DNA from: Flagellimonas lutaonensis
GTDB taxonomy: Bacteria > Bacteroidota > Bacteroidia > Flavobacteriales > Flavobacteriaceae
DNA: 64,000 bases
Reading direction: 5' to 3'
Assembly: GCF_000963865.1 (NCBI RefSeq)
Contig: NZ_CP011071.1
Coordinates: 3,088,001-3,152,000 of the forward strand
Shown here one piece after another: positions 17,474 through 26,011 of the stretch. Positions within the stretch are counted from its first letter, which is position 1; each line of letters opens with the position of its first letter. A program made the position numbers and the translations under genes. Under the pieces are notes generated by a model. The model was not told the DNA's origin, made no database searches, and was given only the letters and a program-made list of their open reading frames with translations.

Positions 17474-19699
17474 ATGCGCAATACAAGTTTATCGCTGGTT
17501 TTCTGCCTTTTATTGGTTTCATGTGCCGACCAGAAGCTTTATTTGGCCGACAATGGCACATCAGAATATGCAATAGTGGTTGACAACGCTGTGGTGGGCA
17601 ATGGGTTGGCCAATAAATCGGCAAATGTTTTACAACAACACATCAAGGAAATAGCCAATGTGGATATTCCGATAATTTCAGAGGATGAATGGTCTGGGGA
17701 AGGTCCAAAAATTCAGTTGGAATTGCTTGATGGTGCGCTTCCCCATAAAATATCCATTCATAGTGAAGACGACCATCTCTACATTAGGGGCGGATCGCCC
17801 TTGGCCATGCAGGATGCCGTTTATGTGTTCTTGGAGATTTACCTGGGCTGCCACTGGTATGCCCCGGGGGTGACAAAGGTTCCAAAACAAAAAACCATAA
17901 CACTTGGGCCCATAAGGTACGGGTATGTACCGGCCATTACCACCCGTACGGTACATTCGAGACTTTTTTACGAAAACACCGATTATGCCGACCGGCAAAA
18001 GGTTACCCACAAAGCCTTTCCGTATTATGTGCCAGAGGCGCGGGTACATACGTTTCATCGGTTCTTGCCCGAAGAAAAATTTTACGAGAAACATCCTGAA
18101 TTCTATGCATTGCGTGGCGAACGGCGGCTGCCCACACAATTGTGCCTTACCAACGAAACCGTATTGCAAATAGTCAAAGACTCGGTGGCGGCACTTTTTA
18201 AAAGGTATCCAGAAGCCACTGTGGTCTCGGTGAGCCAAGATGACAACCAGCAGCATTGTCTTTGCGAAGCGTGCAAGAAAATTGACAGTGAAGAAGGTAG
18301 CCCTGCGGGCACCATGGTACGTTTTGTCAATAAAGTGGCGGGAACATTTCCTGACAAAACCATTTCAACCCTAGCTTATCAATACACTAGAAAGCCTCCT
18401 AAGACAAGGCCTGACAAAAATGTGCTGATCACCCTATGTTCAATCGAATGCGACCGCAGTGCCCCGATCAGTGAAAAATGTGTCGATTTTGCCAATGATC
18501 TGAAGGGTTGGGGCGTGTTGACCGACAATATCAGAATCTGGGACTACACCACCCAGTTCACCAACTTTTTGGCCCCGTTCCCCAATTTACATACACTGCA
18601 GCCCAATGTGCAATTGTTTCGTGACAATAACGCCAAATGGGTTTTTGAACAGCACAGCAATAATCCGAGTGAGCTTTTTGAACTTAGGTCATACCTGACC
18701 GCAAAATTGTTGTGGAACCCCGATCTGGACATGGATGGCCTAATCACCGATTTTACAGATGGTTATTATGGGGAGGCAGCCACCTACATTCGGCAGTATA
18801 TCGATTTAATTCATTTGGAGTTGAAAAAAGACCCAGGATTCTTCCTTTTTCTGTATGGCGACCCCTCGGAAGCTTTCGGTTCATATCTGCGCCCTGAACT
18901 TTTAGAGGCCTATATGGAGCTTTTTGATCAGGCGGAAGCCGCCGTGGCCCATGCACCTGAAGTTCTCAATCGTGTTAAAATGGCCCGTTTGGGTGTTGAC
19001 TATGCCGTTTTGGAAGCCTGTCGAAAAGGCATTTCAGATTCCTATCGTTTGCTGGTCACCGTCAGTGCCCAGAAAGAAACCATCAACCCCCTACTGCCCC
19101 TACTTCTCGATAATTTTCAGGCAACCTGCCAAAAGAACAATATCACCTTAATGAATGAAATGGGCTATACCGTTGATGAATACGTTCAGGGCTATCAAAG
19201 AGCCTTGAAAGTGGCCCAAAAGCCCAACAAGGCCAAAGGAAAAAACGTCATGGCTCTGACGCCGCCAAAAAAGTATGCAGACGAAGACCCCATGGTGCTG
19301 ACCGATGGAGCCCTTGGGGGCAGCAGCTTTTATGCCAATTGGTTGGGCTACGAGGGAAATGATATGGAAGTAGTGGTCGATTTAGGAACGCCACAGACCA
19401 TCAGCACTATTTCCATGGCCTTTTTACAAGTCACCAATCACATCGTGTTCTTTCCCACATCGGTGACCTATTATGGCTCAGATGACAATGAAAATTTCAC
19501 CAGATTGGCCCGTGTTGATAATCCGAAACCATTGCAAAAGAACAGTAAGGTCAATGATATCCATTATTTTGAGTCCTCGTTTTTGCCTCAAAAAGTCCGT
19601 TATATCAAAGTAGTGGCCAAGAATACCAAAACGCCCTATTGGCACCATGCGGCGGGCCTGCCTTCATGGGTGTTTGCCGACGAGATCATAGTGGACTGA
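17474..19699 (+). CDS. DUF4838 lipoprotein with C-terminal discoidin-like domain
   Basis: From the ATG at 17474 the product is 741 residues and starts with a lipoprotein signal peptide (lipobox LVSC), so it is membrane-anchored. I prefer this start because the upstream extension of the frame contains no export signal. The central region (HCLCEACKK, LGCHWYAPG, IWDYTTQFTNFLAPFPN) is typical of DUF4838 proteins, which have a glycoside-hydrolase-like (GH20/GH67-type) build and occur in polysaccharide-use loci. The last 130 residues look like an F5/8 type C (discoidin) carbohydrate-binding domain. No SusC/SusD pair lies nearby. The substrate is unknown. The gene sits alone between holA and an HsdR-N gene. 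Confidence 0.82.
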   Translation: MRNTSLSLVFCLLLVSCADQKLYLADNGTSEYAIVVDNAVVGNGLANKSANVLQQHIKEIANVDIPIISEDEWSGEGPKIQLELLDGALPHKISIHSEDDHLYIRGGSPLAMQDAVYVFLEIYLGCHWYAPGVTKVPKQKTITLGPIRYGYVPAITTRTVHSRLFYENTDYADRQKVTHKAFPYYVPEARVHTFHRFLPEEKFYEKHPEFYALRGERRLPTQLCLTNETVLQIVKDSVAALFKRYPEATVVSVSQDDNQQHCLCEACKKIDSEEGSPAGTMVRFVNKVAGTFPDKTISTLAYQYTRKPPKTRPDKNVLITLCSIECDRSAPISEKCVDFANDLKGWGVLTDNIRIWDYTTQFTNFLAPFPNLHTLQPNVQLFRDNNAKWVFEQHSNNPSELFELRSYLTAKLLWNPDLDMDGLITDFTDGYYGEAATYIRQYIDLIHLELKKDPGFFLFLYGDPSEAFGSYLRPELLEAYMELFDQAEAAVAHAPEVLNRVKMARLGVDYAVLEACRKGISDSYRLLVTVSAQKETINPLLPLLLDNFQATCQKNNITLMNEMGYTVDEYVQGYQRALKVAQKPNKAKGKNVMALTPPKKYADEDPMVLTDGALGGSSFYANWLGYEGNDMEVVVDLGTPQTISTISMAFLQVTNHIVFFPTSVTYYGSDDNENFTRLARVDNPKPLQKNSKVNDIHYFESSFLPQKVRYIKVVAKNTKTPYWHHAAGLPSWVFADEIIVD

Positions 19700-19750
19700 C
19701 GCCATGGAAAAAAGTGATGGTGCAATCAAAAAAATTAGCAACTTTGCCCG

Positions 19751-20197
19751 ATGCAGGCATTGAATTTTCCAAGATTTGATTTTCGGTTCAAAAAAGCGGA
19801 AGACAACCTCTTGATTTTTGATGTCATCCGTAAAAAATTTGTGCTGTTGCAGCCTGAAGAGTGGGTTAGGCAGCACGTAGTGCATTTTCTGTTGACCACC
19901 AAGGGATACCCCAAATCATTGATGAATGTTGAAAAGCAATTGATTGTCAATAAGCTATCGAAACGGTACGACGTGGTGGTCTTCAACCCCGATAGTAGTA
20001 TTTTTCTCTTGGTCGAGTGCAAGGCCCCGCAGGTAAAAATAACCCAAGACGTATTTGACCAAATTGCGCGCTACAACCGGGGCCTCGGTGCCACCTACCT
20101 AATGGTGACCAATGGATTGGAGCACTATTATTGCCAAATGGACTATGTGCTCGAAAAATATACGTTTTTAAAGGAAATTCCTGATTTTAGCCGTTAA
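19751..20197 (+). CDS. Stand-alone HsdR N-terminal-type (PD-(D/E)xK) protein
   Basis: The 148-residue protein matches the N-terminal domain of type I restriction endonuclease HsdR. It contains the nuclease core pattern: Glu62 (NVEKQL), Asp74 (RYDVVVF) and the Glu89-x-Lys91 pair in LVECKAP, then QIARYNRGL. There is no helicase part, and no hsdM or hsdS gene in the window, so it is not a restriction system. Similar orphans occur beside holA and glycosyltransferase genes in flavobacteria. It probably acts on DNA or RNA as a small nuclease. A glycosyltransferase gene follows 12 bases later on the same strand. Confidence 0.85.
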   Translation: MQALNFPRFDFRFKKAEDNLLIFDVIRKKFVLLQPEEWVRQHVVHFLLTTKGYPKSLMNVEKQLIVNKLSKRYDVVVFNPDSSIFLLVECKAPQVKITQDVFDQIARYNRGLGATYLMVTNGLEHYYCQMDYVLEKYTFLKEIPDFSR

Positions 20198-20209
20198 TTT
20201 GCCCTCGTT

Positions 20210-21211
20210 TTGAAAATTGCCATTGCCATATTGAACTGGAACGGGGTTTCGTTGCTTGAAAGGTACCTGCCTTCGGTGGTTGCCCATTCGAGAGGGGCCT
20301 CCATTTATGTCATCGACAATGCCAGCACCGATGGTTCGGTGGGGTTCTTGAAAAAGAATTATCCGCAGATACCGGTCATTGCCAATGAGTCAAATGGCGG
20401 GTTTGCCAAAGGTTACAACGATGGGCTTCGGCACATAGATGCCGATGTGTACTGTTTGCTCAATTCAGATGTGCAGGTTACAAAAAACTGGTTGGCGCCC
20501 ATAGTCGAGGCGTTCGAAGAACATCCAGATGTTGCCATCATTCAACCTAAAATTCTAGATCTCAAAAACAAGGAATATTTTGAATATGCCGGCGCTGCCG
20601 GAGGTTTTATCGACAAGTTGGGCTATCCGTTCTGTCGGGGCCGTATCTTTCAGGCATTGGAGAAAGATGAGGGGCAGTATAATGATATAACCCAAATTTT
20701 TTGGGCGACCGGCGCCTGTATGTTCATTAAGCGCCAGGTGTTTTTTGAGCTGGGCGGATTCGACGAAACCTATTTCGCACACCAAGAGGAGGTCGACCTG
20801 TGTTGGCGTGCCCGGAACGAGGGGCACAAGGTCTTATATGTCGGGCACAGTACCATCTATCATTTGGGAGGCTCTACCTTGAGCAATATGAACCCCAAAA
20901 AGACCTATCTCAATTTTAGAAACTCACTGTTCACCATTACCAAGAACCTGCCAAGAAGAAAAGCAGGCCCCATTGTGCTGGCCCGGTTGCTGCTTGATGC
21001 GGTGGCCGCAGTGCGGTTTCTTTTTCAACTGAAGCCACTTCATTGCTGGGCCGTTCTTAGGGCGCATTTAAGTTATTATAGGCATTTGCCCCAAATGCTG
21101 AAAAAGCGCGAGAAAGCCAAATTTATACTAAAGTACTACGTGACGAAATCCATAGTATGGTCGTATTTCGTACATCAAATAAAGAATTTTAACATTTTAG
21201 TAAAAGATTAA
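20210..21211 (+). CDS. Family 2 glycosyltransferase
   Basis: The 333-residue protein is a GT-A fold enzyme: AIAILNWNG at the first strand, VIDNASTDGSV, NGGFAKGYNDGL, and the LLNSDVQV metal/nucleotide site. GGFDETYFAHQEEVDLCWRA follows, as in rhamnosyltransferase-like GT2 proteins that build surface polysaccharides. The C-terminal 90 residues are basic and partly hydrophobic, probably for membrane association. The start must be the TTG at 20210: an in-frame stop lies at 20195 and the first strand begins right at the start. Acceptor and donor sugars unknown. Confidence 0.9.
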   Translation: MKIAIAILNWNGVSLLERYLPSVVAHSRGASIYVIDNASTDGSVGFLKKNYPQIPVIANESNGGFAKGYNDGLRHIDADVYCLLNSDVQVTKNWLAPIVEAFEEHPDVAIIQPKILDLKNKEYFEYAGAAGGFIDKLGYPFCRGRIFQALEKDEGQYNDITQIFWATGACMFIKRQVFFELGGFDETYFAHQEEVDLCWRARNEGHKVLYVGHSTIYHLGGSTLSNMNPKKTYLNFRNSLFTITKNLPRRKAGPIVLARLLLDAVAAVRFLFQLKPLHCWAVLRAHLSYYRHLPQMLKKREKAKFILKYYVTKSIVWSYFVHQIKNFNILVKD

Positions 21212-21244
21212 CGAAGCCCTATCATAGATCGATTACATTTTCTA

Positions 21245-21252
21245 TAATTTTG
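21245..21252 (+). promoter_or_regulatory. Candidate -7 element of the OmpA lipoprotein gene
   Basis: TAATTTTG is an exact match to TAnnTTTG, 52 bases before the ATG at 21305. No good TTG is seen at the -33 position. An independent promoter is plausible because the preceding gene ends 93 bases upstream. Confidence 0.4.
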
Positions 21253-21304
21253 GGGCGATTTTAAAAACGTAACTGATTAACCACAATAATTTATAGATAA
21301 CATT

Positions 21305-22177
21305 ATGAAAAAATTGTTTTTAGGAACACTCGGAATCGCACTATTGCTTTCTTCGTGCGTTTCACAAAAGAAGTATGCCGAACTTGAGGCCAAGCACAAA
21401 GAAACGCAAGACCTGCTAAATTCGGCCACTGTAAAATTGAACACCTGCCTAGAAGAAAAAGCAACCGCAGAATCACGTTTACAGACACTTGAAGACCAAA
21501 ATGCCTTCTTAAAGGCCAACAACCAAGAGTTGATCAACAACATGGGCAACTTGACAACGTTAACGGCCAAAGGTGCCGAGAACTTGGAAAAATCGTTGGA
21601 AAGTCTTCGTGAAAAAGACTTGACCATCAGAAAATTGCAAGACGCCATTACCCGTAGAGACTCTGTGAACTTGGCACTTGTTCAAAGCTTGAAGGGAGTG
21701 CTGGGCAATTTAGACGATGAAGACATCGAAATAAGCGTAGAAAAAGGTGTCGTGTTCGTTTCCATTTCAGATAAACTGTTGTTTAGAAGCGGTAGTTACA
21801 ACGTAACCCCTGCTGCCAAAGAGGTATTGGGCAAAGTGGCCAAAGTGGTCAACAACAAGCCAGATTTTGAGTTTATGGTTGAAGGCCATACTGATAATGT
21901 TCCAATTAGAACCCAATGCCTAGAAGACAACTGGGATTTGAGTGTGAAGCGTGCCACTTCAATTGTACGAATTCTTCAAAACGACTTTGGTGTAGATCCA
22001 AAGAGAATGACTGCTGCCGGTAGAGGTGAACACGTACCATTGTTGGATAACACAACAGCTGACAACAGGGCCAAGAACAGAAGAACCCGTATCGTGGTGC
22101 TTCCAAAATTGGATCAGTTCTATAGCATGATCGAGGAAGGAATGAAAGACCCTGCCATTGGCGGAGGTGGAAAATAA
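21305..22177 (+). CDS. OmpA family lipoprotein with coiled coil
   Basis: The 290-residue product has a lipoprotein signal peptide (lipobox LSSC, Cys about residue 18), a long coiled coil (about residues 20-125) and a C-terminal OmpA-type peptidoglycan-binding domain with the key sequence VEGHTDNVPI and NWDLSVKRATSIV. It should be anchored in the outer membrane and bind the cell wall. It ends in a clear intrinsic terminator. A second protein of the same plan but with a degenerate OmpA domain is encoded at 27306-28073. Confidence 0.93.
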   Translation: MKKLFLGTLGIALLLSSCVSQKKYAELEAKHKETQDLLNSATVKLNTCLEEKATAESRLQTLEDQNAFLKANNQELINNMGNLTTLTAKGAENLEKSLESLREKDLTIRKLQDAITRRDSVNLALVQSLKGVLGNLDDEDIEISVEKGVVFVSISDKLLFRSGSYNVTPAAKEVLGKVAKVVNNKPDFEFMVEGHTDNVPIRTQCLEDNWDLSVKRATSIVRILQNDFGVDPKRMTAAGRGEHVPLLDNTTADNRAKNRRTRIVVLPKLDQFYSMIEEGMKDPAIGGGGK

Positions 22178-22205
22178 TCCTGAAACCTTTTTAAAAGATA
22201 GAAAA

Positions 22206-22232
22206 GCGGCCTGAAAATGGGCCGCTTTTTTT
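22206..22232 (+). terminator. Intrinsic terminator after the OmpA lipoprotein gene
   Basis: GCGGCC (22206-22211) pairs with GGCCGC (22220-22225) across an eight-base loop, and seven T follow at 22226-22232. The T tract runs into the stop codon of the convergent gene. Confidence 0.85.
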
Positions 22233-22851
22233 ATAGAATGTCCAAACTGCCTTTCCCTTCCCTAAGCACAGTGGGTTCTCCTTCCGATAGGTCAATGACC
22301 GTTGAGGCCACATTGTCGCCATAGCCCCCGTCAATGACCACATCGACCAAATTTTGCCACTTCTCGTAGATTAGTTCTGGATCGGTGGTGTACTCGATTA
22401 CATCGTCTTCATCCCGTATCGAGGTCGACACGATCGGATTGCCCAGCTGCTCGACCAAGGTTCTGGCAATATTGTTGTCGGGCACCCGAATACCTACAGT
22501 CTTTTTCTTTTTAAAATCTTTCGGAAGGTTGTTGTTACCCGGAAGTATAAAGGTGTACGGCCCTGGCAATGCCCTTTTTAACAGTTTAAAGGTTGCATTG
22601 TCGATTTGTCTGACATAGTCGGATAGATTGCTCAGGTCTGCACAAATGAACGACCAATTGGCCTTGGCCAATTTTACCCCTTTGATACGTGCAATTCTTT
22701 CCAAGGCTTTTGAATTGGTAATATCACAGCCCAGACCATACACGGTATCTGTTGGGTAAATGACCAGCCCTCCCCTGCGGAGTACCTCCACTACCCGCTT
22801 GATTTCTTTGGGATTGGGATTCTCTTCATATATTTTGATGAACTCGGCCAT
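22231..22851 (-). CDS. Sua5/YciO/YrdC-type protein, threonylcarbamoyl-AMP synthase
   Basis: The 206-residue protein carries the YrdC-fold motifs: GGLVIYPTDTVYGLGCD near the start, KLAKANWSFICADLSNLSDYV, and PGPYTFILPG. Family members condense threonine, bicarbonate and ATP to threonylcarbamoyl-AMP for the t6A modification of tRNAs reading ANN codons. Length fits the short TsaC/YciO form without the Sua5 C-terminal domain. The KANW stretch is more like the YciO branch, where the tRNA role is less certain. It is convergent with the OmpA gene. Confidence 0.82.
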   Translation of the reverse strand: MAEFIKIYEENPNPKEIKRVVEVLRRGGLVIYPTDTVYGLGCDITNSKALERIARIKGVKLAKANWSFICADLSNLSDYVRQIDNATFKLLKRALPGPYTFILPGNNNLPKDFKKKKTVGIRVPDNNIARTLVEQLGNPIVSTSIRDEDDVIEYTTDPELIYEKWQNLVDVVIDGGYGDNVASTVIDLSEGEPTVLREGKGSLDIL

Positions 22852-22920
22852 TTTTGCTGTCTAACATAATATGATTTTCAATATAAAAAGGCAATGTTCA
22901 TGGCATCAAATATTAAACGA

Positions 22921-22942
22921 TGTCACTTCGCTCAATCTGACA
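22921..22942. repeat. Short inverted-repeat element related to that at 2782-2874
   Basis: A 22-base sequence bounded by TGTCA and TGACA. Read on the minus strand it contains TGTCA, two bases, TTGAGCG-AGT, the same core as in the 93-base element between the two repair genes. It lies in the AT-rich spacer between the YrdC-type gene and uvrD. It may be a remnant of the same dispersed repeat. Confidence 0.5.
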
Positions 22943-23012
22943 TGATTATTTAAAATATTAAAAATCAGCAATTTGAATAAAAACTTATGTTGAACTCACA
23001 GTAACAGAAAAG

Positions 23013-25337
23013 TTATGACAATACCTCGAGTTTGGCAAAGCGCAAAAGCAGTTTTTTTACATCGCCTTTTTCAAACTGGATCTCGGCCTTTTTGTCATTG
23101 CCCACTCCCTCAATTTTCAGGACTTTTCCCTTGCCAAAACGGGTGTGGTTCACCAGGGCCCCTTCGGCGAGGTTGGGGTCGATTACAACATCGCTTTTTG
23201 TGGGTGTCGACAATTCGGGCTTTATTTTCCTTAGCCTTCTCAACTGATTTTCATTTGGTCCGACCACTTTTGGAGGGGTTCCGTTCTTAGGTTTTACCTG
23301 CCGCAACTTGCCCTTATCGACCTCACCAAAAATATCGGCGTTGATCATCGATTTGTAACGGTATCCATCATTTATCGGAGTGAGGTTTTCAACATACTGT
23401 TCTTCGATTTCTTCCAAAAAACGACTGGGTTCGGCATCGATCAGCTTGCCCCAACGATAACGGTTCTGGGTATAGGTCAGATGGGCTTGTTTTTCGGCAC
23501 GGGTCAAGGCTACGTAGAATAGCCTCCGTTCTTCTTCGAGCTCACTTCGCGTGTTCATGCTCATGGCCGAGGGAAACAGATCTTCTTCCATTCCCACGAT
23601 ATACACATACGGAAACTCCAATCCCTTGGCCAAATGTATGGTCATGAGCGCAACGCGGTCATCATCGCCGATATCCTTGTCTAGATCGGTGGCCAGCGCC
23701 ACATCTTCCAAGAACTCTGTCAGGTCGCCTTTGGCCTCGGCCAGCTCTTTTTGGCCCTCCACAAAGTCTTTGATACCATTGAGCAACTCTTCGATATTCT
23801 CCATTCGGCCTATGCCTTCGGGCGTGCCATCTTTTTTGAACTCCATCAAAAGACCCGACTTTTTGGCCACATGTTCAGCAAGTGTAAAGGCATCGGTCTG
23901 TTCGTTCATGATCTGAAAGCTTTTGATCATGGTCACAAAATTCCGAAGCTTGTTCTTGGTGCCTGAATTAATGTTCAAGTCGAGCTTGTCTAAATTCTCC
24001 ATCACCTCAAATATCGAACGGCCATAATGGTTGGCCGCCACCACCAATTTATCAATGGTAGTTTGCCCGATACCCCTTGCCGGGAAATTGATGACCCTTT
24101 TCAGGGCCTCTTCGTCTTTAGGATTGATGATCAGGCGAAGGTAGGCGAGCACATCTTTGATTTCCTTGCGTTGGTAAAAGGAAAGTCCCCCGTAAATACG
24201 ATAGGGAATATCACGCTTGCGAAGCGCATCTTCGATGGCCCTCGACTGAGAGTTGGTTCTGTAGAGCACCGCAAAATCACCATTCTTGAGTTGGTGCTGC
24301 ATTTTATTCTCAAAAATGGAGCTTGCCACATAGCGCCCCTCTTCTGCATCTGTGGGGCTTCGGTGTATCTTTATTTTGTTGCCCTCGTCATTGGCCGTCC
24401 AGACTACTTTCTCCAATTGGTTCTTGTTTTTGGCGATAATGGAGTTGGCGGCATTTACAATATTTTTGGTAGAGCGGTAATTCTGCTCTAAACGGTAGAC
24501 GGCCACATCGTCATAATCACGTTGAAAGTTGAGGATGTTGCTGATGTTGGCACCTCTGAACGAATAGATACTCTGGGCATCATCGCCCACCACGCAAATG
24601 TTCTGGTAGCGGTCGGCCAGGGCCCGCACAATGAGATATTGCGAGTGGTTGGTGTCTTGGTACTCGTCTACCAAGATGTATTTGAACCGTTCTTGGTACT
24701 TCATTAAAACCTCTGGAAAACGGGTCAGCAGTTCATTGGTGCGCAGCAACAGATCGTCAAAGTCCATGGCCCCAGCCTTAAAGCAACGCTCCACATAGTT
24801 TTGGTAAATTTCGCCCAATCGTGGGCGCTTGGCCATGGCATCGGCCTCCATCAATTCAGGATTCTGAAAATAGGCCTTGACCGTTATCAGACTGTTTTTG
24901 TAAGACGAGATGCGGTTCTGTATCTGCTTGTACTTGTATATGTCCTTGTCCAAGCCCATTTCCTTGATGATGGATGCAATGAGCCGCTGTGAGTCCTGCG
25001 TGTCGTAAATAGTGAAATTGCTCGGAAAACCAAGTTTATCGCCATCATACCGGAGAAGACGGGCAAAAATAGAGTGAAAGGTGCCCATCCAAAGATATTT
25101 GGCCTCCGATTCGCCCACAATGTAGGCAATTCGCTTTTTCATTTCGCGTGCCGCTTTGTTGGTAAAGGTCAATGCCAAAATATTGAAGGGGTCAACGCCT
25201 TGTTGCATCAAATAGGCAATGCGATAGGTCAATACCCGTGTCTTTCCCGATCCCGCACCGGCAATCACCATCAAGGCCCCGTCTTTGTGCAACACAGGTG
25301 CCTTTTGTGCATCGTTCAGTTCGTTCAGATAGTTCAT
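23013..25337 (-). CDS. ATP-dependent DNA helicase, UvrD/PcrA type (SF1A)
   Basis: With the ATG at 25337 the product is 774 residues, starting MNYLNELNDAQKAPV as expected; an upstream ATG at 25364 would add nine residues. Helicase motifs are complete: Q-motif LNDAQ, Walker A GAGSGKT, LVDEYQDTNHSQ, VVGDDAQSIYSFRGA, EQNYRST, MTIHLAKGLEF and FYVALTRAE. The C-terminal VNHTRFGKGKVLKIEG is the small barrel typical of PcrA/UvrD. It unwinds DNA 3' to 5' in excision and mismatch repair and removes RecA filaments. It is divergent from the dsrE gene. Confidence 0.95.
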   Translation of the reverse strand: MNYLNELNDAQKAPVLHKDGALMVIAGAGSGKTRVLTYRIAYLMQQGVDPFNILALTFTNKAAREMKKRIAYIVGESEAKYLWMGTFHSIFARLLRYDGDKLGFPSNFTIYDTQDSQRLIASIIKEMGLDKDIYKYKQIQNRISSYKNSLITVKAYFQNPELMEADAMAKRPRLGEIYQNYVERCFKAGAMDFDDLLLRTNELLTRFPEVLMKYQERFKYILVDEYQDTNHSQYLIVRALADRYQNICVVGDDAQSIYSFRGANISNILNFQRDYDDVAVYRLEQNYRSTKNIVNAANSIIAKNKNQLEKVVWTANDEGNKIKIHRSPTDAEEGRYVASSIFENKMQHQLKNGDFAVLYRTNSQSRAIEDALRKRDIPYRIYGGLSFYQRKEIKDVLAYLRLIINPKDEEALKRVINFPARGIGQTTIDKLVVAANHYGRSIFEVMENLDKLDLNINSGTKNKLRNFVTMIKSFQIMNEQTDAFTLAEHVAKKSGLLMEFKKDGTPEGIGRMENIEELLNGIKDFVEGQKELAEAKGDLTEFLEDVALATDLDKDIGDDDRVALMTIHLAKGLEFPYVYIVGMEEDLFPSAMSMNTRSELEEERRLFYVALTRAEKQAHLTYTQNRYRWGKLIDAEPSRFLEEIEEQYVENLTPINDGYRYKSMINADIFGEVDKGKLRQVKPKNGTPPKVVGPNENQLRRLRKIKPELSTPTKSDVVIDPNLAEGALVNHTRFGKGKVLKIEGVGNDKKAEIQFEKGDVKKLLLRFAKLEVLS

Positions 25338-25461
25338 GTTATCGGCATTTGCGCTTACCAGCAAGTGAAATTAGCCATTCTTCCGATTATCGGGAAATGG
25401 AACGGGCATAACTTTTAAACAGGCTCGTTACTTCGTCGCATTTTTGAATATATTTAGGGGC

Positions 25462-26001
25462 ATGAAAAGAAATATTGTCCTATTACTCTTCACATTTTTG
25501 CCCATGACCGCCGTTTTGGCCCAAGAAAAGAGGCCAGGACCGATCATCAATGGTTACGGTGCGGTCTGGGATGTTACCCACCCCGATTACAAAACAAGGA
25601 TTGGTACTGATTTTAAGGTAGTCTTCGATATTATGAACAGCCCCGAAGATCCCTCAACACTCAATAAAAGCATCGAAACGGCTGCACGTTTTATGAACAT
25701 GCACGCCAGAAGTGGTGTAAAACCAGAGAACATGAAGGTCATGTTGGTGGTTCACAACAAGGCATCCAAAGATATTTTGGCAAATACCGGCTACCGAAAG
25801 CGGTTCGGAACCGACAATCCGAATGCCGAAATGATTGCGCAGTTGATGGATGCAGGGGTGCAGTTCGTTTTCTGTGGGCAATCATCCCTTTCGCGCAACA
25901 TACCCATTGAAGAGGCAATAGAAGGGGTTCAATTGGCCCTATCGGCCATGACGGCCCTCATTCAAGCACAAAACGACGGATACCGGTTAATTAAATTCTA
26001 A
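25462..26001 (+). CDS. Exported DsrE family protein
   Basis: From the ATG at 25462 the 179-residue product begins with a signal peptide (LLLFTFLPMTAVLAQ). An upstream non-ATG start at 25444 is less likely. The mature part has the DsrE/F-like fold signature: MHARSGVKPENMKVMLVVHN, then GVQFVFCGQS with the cysteine where sulfur-carrying homologues have it. Periplasmic DsrE-like proteins are common in flavobacteria but not assigned. It lies 10 bases before an M20 amidohydrolase gene, heading a likely operon of four genes. Confidence 0.85.
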   Translation: MKRNIVLLLFTFLPMTAVLAQEKRPGPIINGYGAVWDVTHPDYKTRIGTDFKVVFDIMNSPEDPSTLNKSIETAARFMNMHARSGVKPENMKVMLVVHNKASKDILANTGYRKRFGTDNPNAEMIAQLMDAGVQFVFCGQSSLSRNIPIEEAIEGVQLALSAMTALIQAQNDGYRLIKF

Positions 26002-26011
26002 ACTATTTATC

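Noticed and set aside
17474-19699. A polysaccharide utilisation locus.
   Set aside because: No SusC/SusD pair or further carbohydrate enzymes are adjacent; the TonB receptor at 58-61 kb is far away and pairs with DUF4249, not SusD.
19751-20197. A type I restriction system.
   Set aside because: Only the HsdR N-terminal domain is present; no motor domain, hsdM or hsdS in the window.
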